In this document: positions 10,989 through 22,414 of the stretch, piece by piece
Layout: the number at the start of each line of letters is the position of its first letter
Position numbering within the stretch: position 1 is the first letter of the stretch
NCBI GenBank assembly: GCA_023313575.1
Contig: JAJTTP010000009.1
Span: 1,836,386 to 1,900,385, forward strand
DNA from: Eutypella sp. D-1
Lineage: Eukaryota; Ascomycota; Sordariomycetes; Xylariales; Diatrypaceae
Reading direction: 5' to 3'
DNA: 64,000 bases
Translations under genes and position numbers: made by a program
The notes under the pieces: model-generated
Told to the model about the DNA's origin: nothing
Databases searched by the model: none
Seen by the model: only the letters and a program-made list of their open reading frames with translations

Positions 10989-13027
10989 GTCGCTTTCGCA
11001 CTGGGGTTCTGGCCGGGCTTAGTGCTGTCTGCCCGCGATCTCGTCGAGCTTTGTTATTTGGTGGCCCGGGCAAGAAATCATTCAGGCACCAAGGAAGAAC
11101 TGCCTGCGAGAAATAAAGCGCATAGCATGGTACGGGCATTGTTCAATTATTAACTATGATCTGCGGAGCCATGTGTAGATCCACGCAACGTCGCGTATAA
11201 ATATATCTCCCATCTGCCCTATATGCAACCACCAAGCACCCCTTGCCATAATGCCATAGACAGCCTGCATGCATCGCAGGTAACGTGCCGGGATCGTTCA
11301 TCTTTTGTCAACTCGCTTGTCTGATATATGCCTTTACGGAAGTTGTTGCGTCTAGCTTCCCGTAATGTTCGAAGCGGACAGTGGACGGCCCGAAACGCTC
11401 TTCGCACCCCGGATCATCCTCGCTACCAGGCCAGGGTCTTCAATGGTATAAGCACGATGTTTACCGCATATGTAAAACATGCCTACGTCGGAGCAATATG
11501 CATTGGTGCGAAGTGCATTCGATGGCTCCACCGCTTTATTATTCCATGTACCATGTCTCTATAGAGCCGGAGTTCTGCTGGAGGCAAGCGGACAAGAATT
11601 ACTTAAATAGGGCATTCTCAACTTAGAAACAGAAGGCGACTTCTTCACGCTAAGCCTACTATCGCAGACCCTTGTTTGGTGATGGGGCGCTTTTTGTACA
11701 TGAGAAGACTTTCTCACGTTTTCTTCTTTCCGAAGGTTGCATCGGTGCGGCGTAGATTTGGAGACCCCTTTCGAGTGTTTTCTCGGCGCCGAACCAATGA
11801 ACTCTCCACAGCATGGGTACTGCATTATGTCTTCCACGAGGTCGGGCCCGCATCCACTGCTTTGCTAGAAACCGGCGGCCTCTCTGACTTTGTCGAAGCT
11901 GAGCATATGGCCACCAATTCTATGAATACCTCTGGATATGTAAACTGGCCTAAGCTAGGCCTTTAGCTGTTCGTTGCCAACGTTTACTGAAATCACCAAC
12001 ACGCCAGTAGACGTAAGGTTAAAATGTTCAATTAAACATTTCTTAAGTCAAGGGGCAAAGGGGCTAACGTTGGTTGACGAGCACCCCCGCGCTTGACGTG
12101 CAGGGGTGGTGTCCCCTAACACCCAACCCTGGGAATATCATTTCGAAGGCGTTGCGACATCTCCCTTCCCTCCTATCAACTCTTCGAACTTGAATACCGT
12201 ATCTAGAACACTAGGTATAAGTCAATAGGCCAATCAACAAATAGGATTTGCAGATGGTATTACAGCCATTCGATAATCGCTATCAGATGCCGATTTTACC
12301 ACGCGGATTGCTATCATGATGCAACTATCATCTACGTACTGAGTTATGGAGGCAGTACTATCCGAGAACACGCCAAATATGACAGGTCTTGGCGAATATC
12401 CTTTCAACCTTATGGCTACTAGCTCTAGATAGCATCGGAAGCGAGGGCCGTAAGCGACAGGAGGTTTGGGGCTCTAGAACACTCACCATGTGCAAGTTTG
12501 GGGAAGACTAGCCCCAAACGGCTCTGTTCACGATATCCAAAACAACATCAAGACAATCAAGATACGATGAACTCCATGTTTTGGGGTTAGTATAGGCCCT
12601 CGGCTAGTAGGATGCAATATTGCGGGACTGTCCAAATTCCCCGACTCCATGGGAGACCTTGCTTTTCACAAGGTATGCGCTCCTTCTGTGTAAAGGCTAG
12701 TCTAATGAAGTAGGTGTGCAGTAATTCCCTGCGAACTATCACCGGGATATGGTTGGTCCTCATGTAGAATCGCCTTGCATGGAAACTATGGGGGATTGCA
12801 TGTCGCCAAGTATCGATTGGTCACGATGAAAGACTCGAATTACTGCAAGTCCAATTGCAGTAAAAGAAATGCATTTACCTCTTCAGTGAAGCCCTTGGAG
12901 TAATTGACTTGTGGCTGCTTACGTGAACCACCGGTGCCTGATATCTCACGTGGCATGGCCTACAAGACCCCAGCTACACTCGTTCAATACTATCATTGAT
13001 CTTCGTTCTTTACCTTCACTTGTTCCA
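10989..13027. other. Gene-poor interval, about 2 kb
   Basis: No supportable gene. A 96-codon open frame at 11676-11966 is overlapped by an equally open antisense frame and has no recognisable motif. Small inverted repeats occur: GGCCTAAGCTAGGCC near 11,944-11,958 and a GTTTGGGG/CCCCAAAC set at 12464-12519. The last 150 bases should hold the promoter of the FAD oxidase. Confidence 0.55.
12464..12519. repeat. Nested inverted repeat (GTTTGGGGCT / AGCCCCAAAC)
   Basis: GTTTGGGGCT at 12464-12473 is exactly complementary to AGCCCCAAAC at 12510-12519. A second GTTTGGGG starting at 12496 can pair with the same right arm (8 bp, 8-base loop), so two mutually exclusive hairpins are possible. No coding frame runs through it. 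Confidence 0.75.
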
Positions 13028-14559
13028 ATGGGTCTATTTACAGCCCTCAACTTCTTGTCGGTGCTTGTTTGCCTCGCGGGAGCTACTGCTATCCCCGAGA
13101 GCACTGCAGATTTCATCGTCAAGAAGGACGTAGTTATTCTAGGCGGGGGTGCCTCTGGTGCCCATGCCGCCGTGCGTCTCCGGGAGGATTATGGGAAAAG
13201 CATCATCGTGGTAGAGAAGCAGGCAGAACTGGTAAGATCATCGATGACTTCCATCCTAAGTCGAACAGACTGAGCTAACCACCAAACCGCGTGAAGGGTG
13301 GCCATGTTGAGAGTTATGACGACCCTCTGATGGAGAAGCCGTATGACTATGGCGTCAATTCGTACACCGAGTATGGAAACGCAAAGGCATTCTTTGAACG
13401 TTTCAATGTCTCTATCTCAACACCATCTCGTCTTGCGCTCACGTCCAAGTTTGCGGACTTCGACACGGGGGTGGAGCTCGAAGGCTACGAAAGTCCGTCA
13501 AATGACGCTGTTACTGCCGCTCTGGGGAAGTATCTCGAGATCTGTGAGAAGTATGAGCATCTCATAGCTCCCTCCTACGAGAAGTTCCCCGAGAATGACA
13601 TTCCCGAGGAGCTCCTGATGAAATTCGGCGAATTCGTCGCCAAGCACCAACTTGAAGCTCTCGTCCCACGGCTCTTTCAAGTCACTGGTATGGGACTAGG
13701 TGGTGTAGTCGACGAGCTCACCCTGTTTGTCATGCAAATCTTTGGGGCCCCTATTACACGGACTTTCCTCGGTCTCGCCGATTCCTTCACCCCTACTTCC
13801 AGGAGGAACCAGGACATCTACGATGAGATCGCCAAGGTTCTAGACAAGGATGTACTGTACTCGTCGACCGTTGTTCTCGCGCACCGAGATGACCAAGGTG
13901 TTCAGCTTCTGGTCCGCGGTGCTGACCGGAAGCTCACCTTGATCTCCGCCAAGAAATTGCTGATCTCCTTCTCGCCGACTATGGAGAATATCGCGCCCTT
14001 CCTTCCTGACCCTGCCGAGCTCGAGATCTTCACTTCTTGGGGTGTCAACCACGTATATGCGGGCATTGTCACTCACCCGGCCCTGCCAGAGAATTACACC
14101 TTCGTCAACTATCCCTCGTCGGTGGTGCCGAGCAACTGGATCGAGCTACCCAGAACTCCTTACGTCGTGCGCTACGAGTACATGGGCAGACGCAACTTCC
14201 GGACTTTGGTTACCGGCACGAACTCCTTAGATTTTGACGTGAACGAGGCGCAGTCACTCGCGAAGGAGACCTTCAAGCGACTCCTGAATGACGTCGTCCG
14301 CGCGGTTAACCCCGAGGGCGTCAGCGAACACCAGGGCGAGGAGCTGGAGATCATCGCGTGGGCTGACCACACCACCATTCACCCCCACGTCTCGGCTGAC
14401 AAGATCCGCAATGGGTTCTTCAAGAAGCTGTACGATCTCCAGGGCCATCGCTCCACCTTCTATACCGGGGGTGCTTTCGCCGCCGATTTCAGCACGTTCT
14501 TGTGGAAATACAACGATCAGTACTTGCTTCCAAAACTAGTGTCCGGGCTAGGATATTAA
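13028..14559 (+). CDS. Secreted FAD-dependent amine-oxidase-type oxidoreductase
   Basis: Two exons (13028-13231, 13297-14559) encode 488 residues. The N-terminus is a signal peptide (hydrophobic LNFLSVLVCLAGATA, likely cleavage near residue 20). A Rossmann FAD-binding segment VVILGGGASGAHAAVRL follows, then the Glu that binds the ribose (IIVVEKQ), and the GGHVESY motif that the splice restores (EL|GGHVESY). The body resembles the flavin-containing amine oxidase superfamily group often annotated as beta-cyclopiazonate dehydrogenase-like. Near the C-terminus, YTGGAFAADFSTFLWKY fits the second FAD-contact region. The substrate is unknown and no partner biosynthetic genes lie nearby. The ATG at 13028 was preferred because it directly precedes the signal peptide. 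Confidence 0.85.
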
Positions 14560-15160
14560 TCCAAGTTTTCGTGTTAGAGAGAATTGCCGGTTTATATATA
14601 TTATAATGGTAATAATATTGTTTTTTGGAGGCTTCGTTGAGCACCGTGGCCCTTGGTTATCCTTAATGTTGGACGAATATCCGTGTACATACCTCACTTA
14701 TATAGGAGTCGCTTGAGAAAGATCACTACATACATGAAAGCAATACCGGTGTTAAATTAATATTATCAATCTTGACTGTAAAGCTATAGATTAATGGATA
14801 AAACGGAGTACACTGAAGGTTCGGTTGAACAATGGGCCATGACTACGGCTTCTTAGTGTGTGCGGTTGCGACCCGATTTGAGGAGCTCACTCAAATCTGG
14901 AAGGGATTGTATAGAAATCTGGTCCAGATCACCTCGATACGTCTCTGGAGAGTGTCATCGTGATCAATTTCGTTATCAGCCATGACACTAGAAGAACCCT
15001 ATGTCAACAGCTAATGTCCAAATATAAATGTATTAGAGTGGAACCTCCCTTCATTTTCTATCATTTCAAGCACTTCTCGTTGCCTTTCTTGCGGTAACCA
15101 TATTTTATGAGATCTACTCCACTCCACCGTACCAATCAGCTGTTAAGAGATGGTTTCACG
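14560..15160. other. Intergenic region
   Basis: The AT-rich 3' flank of the FAD oxidase is followed by sequence without a supportable gene. The downstream side may contain further unreadable remnants of the kinase-like pseudogene that starts at about 16.1 kb. Confidence 0.45.
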
Positions 15161-16121
15161 TTAGAACTCAATGCAGCTTCTCTGTAATAGTTCACCACGA
15201 ATCATTATATTCGTCAGATTGATTGTACCCGAAGATATATGGAAATAAGTGCACAATGGCTCCCAACGCATACATTGACGCCAAAGCCAAAGACCGCCCA
15301 TCATGAATCCGATATATAATATAACTTCGAATGTGGCAAGAACGTGGGTGAAGTGATCCGCATTGTCTTGAATAGCCAACAAGGAAGCAAGCTCTGCATA
15401 GAAAGTGTTATGGTCATATTCTAGACCGGATTTATCGTAACGCATAACCTCAAGGCCGTAGTGCACCAGGGGAAGGCCCGCCAAGCCTATAATGGGCGAC
15501 CAGTAAACAATGGCAGGCTATTGAACATATCTTATCTTGTTGTCGTTGATCTTGATTTGGCTCTCATGAACTGCGGCCCTCCAAAGATAAGTTTTTGAGA
15601 TAGGTTGTTCGAGTTCCAATGTCACAAAAAGAAGAACATCTTTGTCGTCCAGAACATAATGTGAATGGGGCTTCGATAGCCCGTTTACGAAAGGCGCGCT
15701 TAGCAAGTACGATAGCCTGCTGAGTCTCTGGCAGGTATAAGTCGCCAGCGTTATTGATGAGATGTGACTCTCCATGATACCGGCAATAGATGGCACAGGA
15801 TTTGAATCGTAGTGGAAAGCAATCATCGTTGAATCTGTCATCTATGTGAACCATTTTATCCTCTTGTATGCCCATGTGGATAAATGCAGCTAGAACCTTT
15901 AAGCATGGTGGGCGATTGCCCGATCCGTAGTAGATTCTTGTCGCAATATCGTCCTTGTCGCTATCGCTGTATTTCGTGAAGTACTCAAACCGCCCAACAA
16001 GAACCCGTACTTTGTGTAAGGAAAGAATTCCTGTGAGCTTATCATAGGGAAGGAACTCAACACCTGTTGTACTTTGTTCCATTCCCGCTAGTAGCTCTTG
16101 CATAATAGAATCTAGTCGCAT
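15161..16121 (-). pseudogene. Decayed fungal kinase-like gene
   Basis: Reading the minus strand from 16121 gives a segment typical of large fungal serine/threonine kinase-like proteins: TTGVEFLPYDKLTGIL, then DIATRIYYGS and a KVLAAFIHMG...DDCFPLRF region. The homology then moves to another frame (HYVLDDKDVLLFV), so there is at least one frameshift between about 15,660 and 15,790. After a stop the kinase N-lobe is partly readable near 15,310-15,480: LEVMRYDKSGLEYDHNTFYAEL followed by HVLATFE, resembling subdomains II to IV. No catalytic HRD loop or DFG motif follows. The upstream frame 16112-16294 may be the broken N-terminus. It is a non-functional, truncated copy; the family assignment is from pattern recognition only. 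Confidence 0.6.
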
Positions 16122-16294
16122 AAAGCACTTTCATCACTCATTGGCTGGATTGGTCCATCAGGGCGAGCTGGTCTAGGGCGGAACTCTTGACCTCGATCTA
16201 ATATCCTTCGAACCCTACTCGGATCATCTAGTCCCAGTCGCTTCACTGAGGGAGCCTTAGCTTGGATCATGGTGGCATTGGATTCCGCATCCAA

Positions 16295-17009
16295 CTAATA
16301 GTTGTCTGAGTAGATAGGACTGGTTGAAGAGTCTATTCGTAACACCCCCGGCCAGTTGGGAAGAGTGGAGTTCAACTAAAATGTATAATCCAGGCCCTAT
16401 GTAGAAGCTATACAGTACTAGGTAGTTTAATGGGAGTTGGTGCGTTAGACCAAATTGCAAGTATTTAGTAGTTTCTACATGTATAAACGGGAGAAAGCGG
16501 GGATGCCGTCATGTCGGTCTTGGAAGTACTTCGTACCAGTTCTGGATCCATATTACCAAATCACCGTCTAGTGTACATACTCCTGTGCTAATACACTAGT
16601 TCGCGCACGAGCCACACCTTATCTTACACATCTTACACTAAAGGAAAGCGGTGAATGTAAATGGTCTAGCGTATGATCGATATGAGCCCCACCTTTCGCG
16701 GCAGAAAAAAAGTATCATCCAATTCTTTTTCCCAGCTTGAATGCGGTTGCCCAGAGTGCCAAAATCCATCCTGGGGAAAATTTCAACCAGGAACCCGGGA
16801 ACGTTGCGACTGCACACTTGAACTTCTTCTACCAGCCTTCCACCTGCCTACGAAATAACCATTACGTTGAATCCATGACAAGGAAAGAACAACACGAAAA
16901 CTCTCGACCGCCTCCTACAAATTCGAGTGGCCCTCCTGCGTGGCTTTTTAGCAACAACTCTTTCTCCTCAACCCAACCGCCGCAACCAACCGCGATAAAT
17001 ACAGAAGCG
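16295..17009. other. Intergenic region / SRP40 leader
   Basis: No separate gene. From 16875 an ATG opens in frame with SRP40 and would add 45 residues rich in Pro, Ser and Asn. I treat it as leader sequence because the conserved SRP40 start lies at 17010, but an extended form is possible. Confidence 0.5.
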
Positions 17010-18380
17010 ATGGCGAAGAAAGACAAGAAGGCTTCAAAAGCCAGCGCTACTCCAGTAGCATCCGTGGCTGCTACGTCGGCATCTACCGCGGTCACTGAAG
17101 CTCCTCCTACTCAGCTTATGGACCTCGTGGAGACCTTCCTCTCCGATCAGGGTTTCGATAATGCCCATCGTGAGTTCAAGAAGCACAGAGCGAAGAATGG
17201 CTGGAAGGCAGAAGGCAGCTCCAAAAAGAAGGAAGACAAGGGCCATCACTCTCTAGTCAGTGTCTTCCAGACCTGGGAAACCTTTTCTAGCAAGGACGGG
17301 ACACCGGCTGTTCCCAAACGGGAGACCATTGGCAAGGTTACCAAGGTCAGCAGCAGTAGTAGTAGTAGCAGCAGCAGCAGCAGCAGCAGCAGTGAGAGCG
17401 ACAGCTCCAGCGATTCTTCGGATAGTGAAGGCGACGATGTCTCGATGGCCGATGCGTCCGCGGCCAAAGTAGATGATAGCTCAGACTCCGAGAGCTCGAG
17501 TTCTAGTTCTAGTTCCAGCTCCAGCGATAGTGACAGCGAGAGTGAGGATGAGACCGCGACTGCCCCCAAAGTCGTCGCCACCGCTAGCAAGAAAGCTCAG
17601 GCGACCAATCCCTTGAAGCGAAAGGCCCAATCTGATAGCGACAGTTCCTCCTCCGAGAGCGAGTCTGATGAAGACATGTCCGATTCAAGCTCCGAGGACG
17701 AGAAACCCCGGTCCAAAAAAGCCAAGACGGCTTCAAGTTCGGACGAGAGCGAGTCTGACTCTTCAGACTCCGAGTCTTCATCCGACGACAGCTCTTCCGA
17801 GGACGAAGCCCCCAAGGCAAAAGTTTCCAGGAAATCTAAGGCCTCCAGCTCTTCCTCTGCGTCTTCGAGTTCCGATTCCGAGTCTTCATCTTCGGAGTCC
17901 GACTCTGACTCCGACTCCGGCAACAAAGTAGCTGCTGCGGCGTCTAAGGTTCCGCTCCCCGACTCTGATTCCTCTTTATCGAGTGATTCAGACTCCGACG
18001 AGGCGAAACCAGTTGTGAAGGATGCAGTCACGAACGGTGCAGGCTCCGATACCTCTGCCACTCTGGATAAGGCTTCAGATTCCACGTATCCTCCTCTGCC
18101 CCCTAATCCTGCCAAGGTCAATAACCGTGGGAGTAACGGTCCTAAGAACGCTAAGGGCCAGAATGTTCCATTCTCTAGAATCCGCAACGATGTGGAAATC
18201 GACCCGCGCCTTTCCTCAAACGCCTTCAACTCTCATGGCTGGGGTGACAAGGCCCATCAGGACCTGATTGTGACTAAGGGCAAGGGCTTTACCAAGGAGA
18301 AGAACAAGAAGAAGCGTGGTAGCTATAAAGGTGGTGCGCTTGACGTCCACCAGGTTCGAAGCATCAAATTCGATGACTAG
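17010..18380 (+). CDS. SRP40: Nucleolar phosphoprotein SRP40 / Nopp140-like
   Basis: The frame from 17010 encodes 456 residues. An N-terminal LisH-like segment (QLMDLVETFLSDQGFDNAHREFKKH) is followed by a long low-complexity region of Ser/Asp/Glu blocks alternating with Lys-rich patches, the architecture of Nopp140-type casein-kinase-2 substrates. The SRP40 C-terminal domain ends the protein: VPFSRIRNDVEIDPRL, NAFNSHGWGDKAHQDLIVTK, GKGFTKEKNKKKRGSY and SIKFDD. Such proteins act as nucleolar chaperones for snoRNPs and ribosome biogenesis. The serine runs are encoded by AGC/AGT trinucleotides (17348-17393). The long antisense frame here is a shadow of this bias. The stop is TAG at 18378-18380, immediately followed by another open in-frame stretch (see 18381-18692). 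Confidence 0.92.
   Translation: MAKKDKKASKASATPVASVAATSASTAVTEAPPTQLMDLVETFLSDQGFDNAHREFKKHRAKNGWKAEGSSKKKEDKGHHSLVSVFQTWETFSSKDGTPAVPKRETIGKVTKVSSSSSSSSSSSSSSSESDSSSDSSDSEGDDVSMADASAAKVDDSSDSESSSSSSSSSSSDSDSESEDETATAPKVVATASKKAQATNPLKRKAQSDSDSSSSESESDEDMSDSSSEDEKPRSKKAKTASSSDESESDSSDSESSSDDSSSEDEAPKAKVSRKSKASSSSSASSSSDSESSSSESDSDSDSGNKVAAAASKVPLPDSDSSLSSDSDSDEAKPVVKDAVTNGAGSDTSATLDKASDSTYPPLPPNPAKVNNRGSNGPKNAKGQNVPFSRIRNDVEIDPRLSSNAFNSHGWGDKAHQDLIVTKGKGFTKEKNKKKRGSYKGGALDVHQVRSIKFDD
17348..17393 (+). repeat. AGC/AGT trinucleotide repeat coding polyserine
   Basis: About fifteen tandem AGC or AGT codons encode an uninterrupted serine tract in SRP40. Such tracts are length-variable between strains. 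Confidence 0.9.
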
Positions 18381-18692
18381 ATGTCCGGGTTAGAAGTCGA
18401 ACCTACCACTTCCACGCCTAGCTACCCTACGGCTGAGCTTATCCCTAAACCCGCGGCCGCTCAGCACCCTGTGCCTTGTACCCCATTCAAGAAAGCGATT
18501 AGAAGATCAGTAAAGTCTAAGGTGTCCAAGCCCAAGATACCCCCTCCTGGCTCAGTTGGCGGTCGGGCAAACTCCTTTACGTCTAAGAATAAGGGCACCA
18601 CTTCACTCATGGATCGAGCAATTGCGAACAAAGCCGTCGCGAAGAAGCCTAGGCAGAAGACCGGCAAGAGAGACAAGCACCACCAAAACTAG
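18381..18692 (+). other. Open in-frame extension directly after the SRP40 stop
   Basis: The base after the SRP40 TAG starts an ATG, and the same frame stays open for 103 codons. The encoded stretch is Pro/Ser/Lys-rich with a basic end (AVAKKPRQKTGKRDKHHQN) resembling a nuclear or nucleolar signal. Codon choice looks ordinary for this genome. It could be a stop-readthrough extension, a reinitiated small protein, or former coding sequence cut off by a nonsense change. The usual SRP40 C-terminus is already complete before the stop, so its function is unknown. Confidence 0.5.
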
Positions 18693-21600
18693 GCTAGCTA
18701 TATCCTAGCTGAGGCGAAGTTCATTTCTAGTTCTTAGTTCCAACGACCAATTTTCGATCTATACGAAAGCTTCACTTATTAGACGGTGTTACATTTGGTG
18801 GTGGCGCAGCGAATCTTATTCCGATACCCTGAATACTTGTTACGGAGGTCTAGACATCTTGTCCGTGTCTCGTTTTGAGGCACGGGGTTTGAAGGAAAGA
18901 AGAAGTTGATCTATCAACCGCAATAGCACGTTAATGATAGGACTTGAGGTCGTGTCTTATCGGATCATCCATCCCGTTGGGCATAATATAGGCCAGGCGG
19001 TAGTGATAGATGATGCATCTCCCGCGTCTTATATCTATCAACTCCATCAGGTAGCTACTTAGGTTACACAAGGAATAAATCACTTAATTAGACCAAAATA
19101 ATACTCTCGTCTTCCGATAGCACGTCGTCAGTTTCAAACAAATCAACTATCGGGTGTACCTGGAGACCAATCCCGAACGTCTTATCGGTTCCCAGTAATA
19201 TAGATTCCAACCCCATTCACACTCACCCACATGATACCCACAAAAACCGCCAGACTGGGCTGGTATCCACTCCCCAGCCCTTCTCTACAATTAGTTCAAT
19301 GTTTTCAATGTTTATTTTCCTGATTGTACATATCCACTCCACTCGGCCGATGTCCGATCCACATGCCCTCCGCAATAGTGGCATATCAAAGAGGCTCGGG
19401 CGGAAAAATGACTTCTCACTTCTCATATCTCGCACCTGACATCTCATTGCTTGCTTGCTGAGTTGCCCACAGCCATCAGCTAGCCCAGCCTCTCGGCCTG
19501 ACAACAACGTCATGGCCCCGAGGCGTTTTGTGCGATAGCCCCTTTTTTATCCACATCAGTGCGCAGAGAAGGGGCGTGGGAGGTTCTGACAGCTCAGCGC
19601 AAACTTCGTGGAGCGATTTGCTGCATTATACCGCATACCTATCGTATGAACTACACGTGGGCAATGGTGGCCACAGTCGTCTACTGGAGAAGCGAAGGGT
19701 GAAGGTGAGCTGAGCTGGCCATCACTGTGTGTGTGTGCCTGGGCTGACCGCTCCGGTGGACACTTGGCTATACGTCATACGGACGCTGGGCACTTGTGGG
19801 GTGGGCTGACTGTGACAGACAGGCGGGGAGAGGCTGTTCGTTCTGAGGTGCTGGATGTGGGTTTTGAGGTGGCCTAGGCGATACCCATTAGATTGGATAC
19901 CTACTTATCGTGCGGATAGCATAGCTTAACAACAAGTTAGGCCTTGGTGTTTTGATCTGTCCCCCCCCCCCCCATTTCCAGTCGCTGCCCAGAGATGTTC
20001 TGGAAACACTTCGGGCACCGCGACGTTTGGCTCGTCTATATACCCAGCCCCCGGAGCCGATCTCTCTGGCAAGGGCGGTGAGGATCCCCGCCGTTGCGCT
20101 AGCCCCCGATCTCCCAACGCACCAGCCTATACCGTCTTTCCTTCTTTTCGAGGGTCTTGACTGGCTGGGTCCGGGATGTGAACTCGAGCTTGGTGCATAT
20201 TGTCATGGCCTTTTGCCATTGTTAGAACAGACCTGTGTGGTGAAAAGAACCCTCATCGCGGGGCCTAGGGCACCGAGAATTTCAGCCGCGCGGTATGCCT
20301 CACCCGGACGTATGTTAGGGAGAGAGCCGTCCGTTTGTTCGCTCGGGGCAGTGCTCTATGACCGCGGCTCGGTATGTCCCTCTCGTCGTCGGCTAACAGA
20401 GTGGGCGCCGTCACTTGTTTGTCGAATTGCAAGGACGGCCCCGGCTTGAAGTCAAGTCTTTTAATTGTCCGGCTCGGTTAGCTTAAGGTGAATCAGATCT
20501 GGTTTTCTGGATCAAATTCTGCACGTTTCGTGTAGTGGTACAACTTGCGAGACTGTCATACTCATCCGTCGTTTCCGGCGATTATTATTACGGTGTTTTC
20601 GACCCATTCCGATGCTTCACGACCAACTGTAAACTTTCCAGGCATCTGTTTGATGCCGTTGTCGTTGCCGTGTGACTCCTATGGCACGGAATACTGCTCC
20701 TTCGTTAACTCACACTGGATAGAATCTAGAGGGGTGGCGGTTTGGAGCCGTTCAAACTTTAAGGCCCATAACGACGTGTTACCTACCAGCATATCTCTTT
20801 CAACGGAAATGGAAAAGTCTAGCGGCTGGTATCGCTTATGTATTTGCCACGGAAGTTCCACGTTACAACTTTACAGGCCCCTTAGGAGCTATGTCACCGT
20901 GAGCCATGTTATTCGAGACGGCTGTATAGGGACTCGCGTAATCCATATTCTCGGGCTCGCTTGCCTTGTGGCTTAGGAGATTTAGCTTGATGCCGGACCA
21001 TATAGGAGGCTGTGCTAGAACTTTCCGGATAGGTCGCACCAGCTAGCTTACTGAAACGGAGTTTATACGCCTGTAGGGATGAGGCTCTTATTATAAGTCA
21101 AAACGCATGCAAGGCATCCATGTAGCATGGACCATCGTCTAATTAGAAGTAGCTATCGTGACCCGGACGTGACTTCGATTCTGCATTCCAACGCACAAGT
21201 TATAACGATGGCCGCATTCGTGTAATCTTATCTCGACTAAGCTGTGGATATGTCTAAATGTACGACGTTGCCGTCTGTTTCAACTGTAGAACCGGTAGAT
21301 TATCATCCATAGCAGTATAGCTTATAACCAAGTAAAAGATCTCGCGGGTAAAGTATCATGATCATAAAGCACATGCCATGCAAACCCACACGACGATAAT
21401 CGCCCCCACTCGCCCCCACTCCCCCTGGCGGGGTTTTCAATGGGTGAGGACGCCCGGTAGTGAGCCTTGGCTCCCTATAAGATCATCTGTCAAGTTATAA
21501 CAAATCGACTTCTGCAGCGGCTAACAAACGAAAAAATTCGGTTTAAAAGTGGCAGTACATTTATAGTCCTACACAAACTTTTGCCGTTCTTTGCGTGCCG

Positions 21601-22414
21601 CCTGGCCGGTTGCCATTGCTTGTGGAGCTTACCGGAAGGGTATTGGCTTGTCTACTATCGGTTAGCGTACATTGATATGCCCGCTAAGGCGTTGATCGGT
21701 AAGGCAAGCGAATTGCCCGAATAGGAAAGGTAGAATGGATTCGCTTTGCTCAGCCTACATATCCCGCCGGCCAGCCGGCCAGCGGCGTTACGCCGTCTAT
21801 TTTTCGGGGCTAGGCTGGCCAGGACATCACTTGTTAGGTTACATAGTATGTGACCGCTAAATTCCCCGGTGGATTGGTCGAATAGAAAAGAAGAAGAAGA
21901 ATGGAGAGAATTATAATTAACCTTGGATACAGGACCTGGATGTCATTCCGACCAGTACCCAGGTATCCTCAAGCAAGTATAATACGTACGTAGGTACCTT
22001 CTCAGCCCAGCCGGAACGTACCCTGTAGCCTTACCTGTCTTACCTGTCTACCAACACACATTCATTCACCTTACTCCGCCTTGCATCACTTCCTTAGCAG
22101 AGGTACTACGGTAAAAGAGTCAGAGTCAAGTCAGACATACGGCGCAGCATCTTATCGCAATTGATCCCATTCAATGAATAACATGACATATCTCCATCAA
22201 TGCCAGTCGGTTCATTGACAATTTGTGATTGAGTGCCTAGCCCATTGTTTTAGTCTGTACTCCACGCATCCACTGTGGTTTTAAGTATATTTCACTAGCG
22301 AATTGCCCCATCGCATACCTTTGGAGTCTTTTAGAACCTCGCTTCGCGCCGGATCCGGTTGAATGATCTCATTGAGGTACCACGGGCCCCCTCCTTGACC
22401 TTATATGTGTGCCC
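18693..22414. other. Gene-poor interval, about 3.7 kb
   Basis: No gene could be supported on either strand. The longest frames (19952-20449 and 20545-20976) have no motif, odd composition and no splice-linked continuation. Features seen are a C13 run at 19961-19973, a CGCCCCCACT direct duplication near 21,400-21,420, and a GC palindrome CCGGCCAGCCGGCCAG near 21,766-21,781. The 3' part contains TACCTGTCTTACCTGTC repeats upstream of the deaminase gene. Confidence 0.5.
19961..19973. repeat. C13 homopolymer
   Basis: Uninterrupted run of 13 C in the gene-poor interval. Confidence 0.95.

Noticed and set aside
11676..11966. 96-codon plus-strand frame
   Set aside because: The opposite strand is similarly open and neither has family features, so I left it unannotated.
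16195..16220. tRNA B-box-like GGGTTCGAAGG on the minus strand
   Set aside because: No A box at the right distance and no cloverleaf can be drawn. It lies in the broken 5' part of the kinase-like remnant.
17597..18229. Long minus-strand open frame across SRP40
   Set aside because: It is a shadow of the Ser/Asp/Glu codon bias: the reverse complement gives Glu/Ser/Leu-rich low complexity. SRP40 has clear domain evidence on the plus strand.
19952..20449. 165-codon plus-strand frame starting at the C13 run
   Set aside because: No recognisable feature, and the start depends on a homopolymer-adjacent ATG. An open frame of this size is expected by chance in GC-rich DNA.
20545..20976. 143-codon plus-strand frame in the gene-poor interval
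   Set aside because: No motif, atypical composition for a protein, no promoter-like context and no splice-linked continuation.
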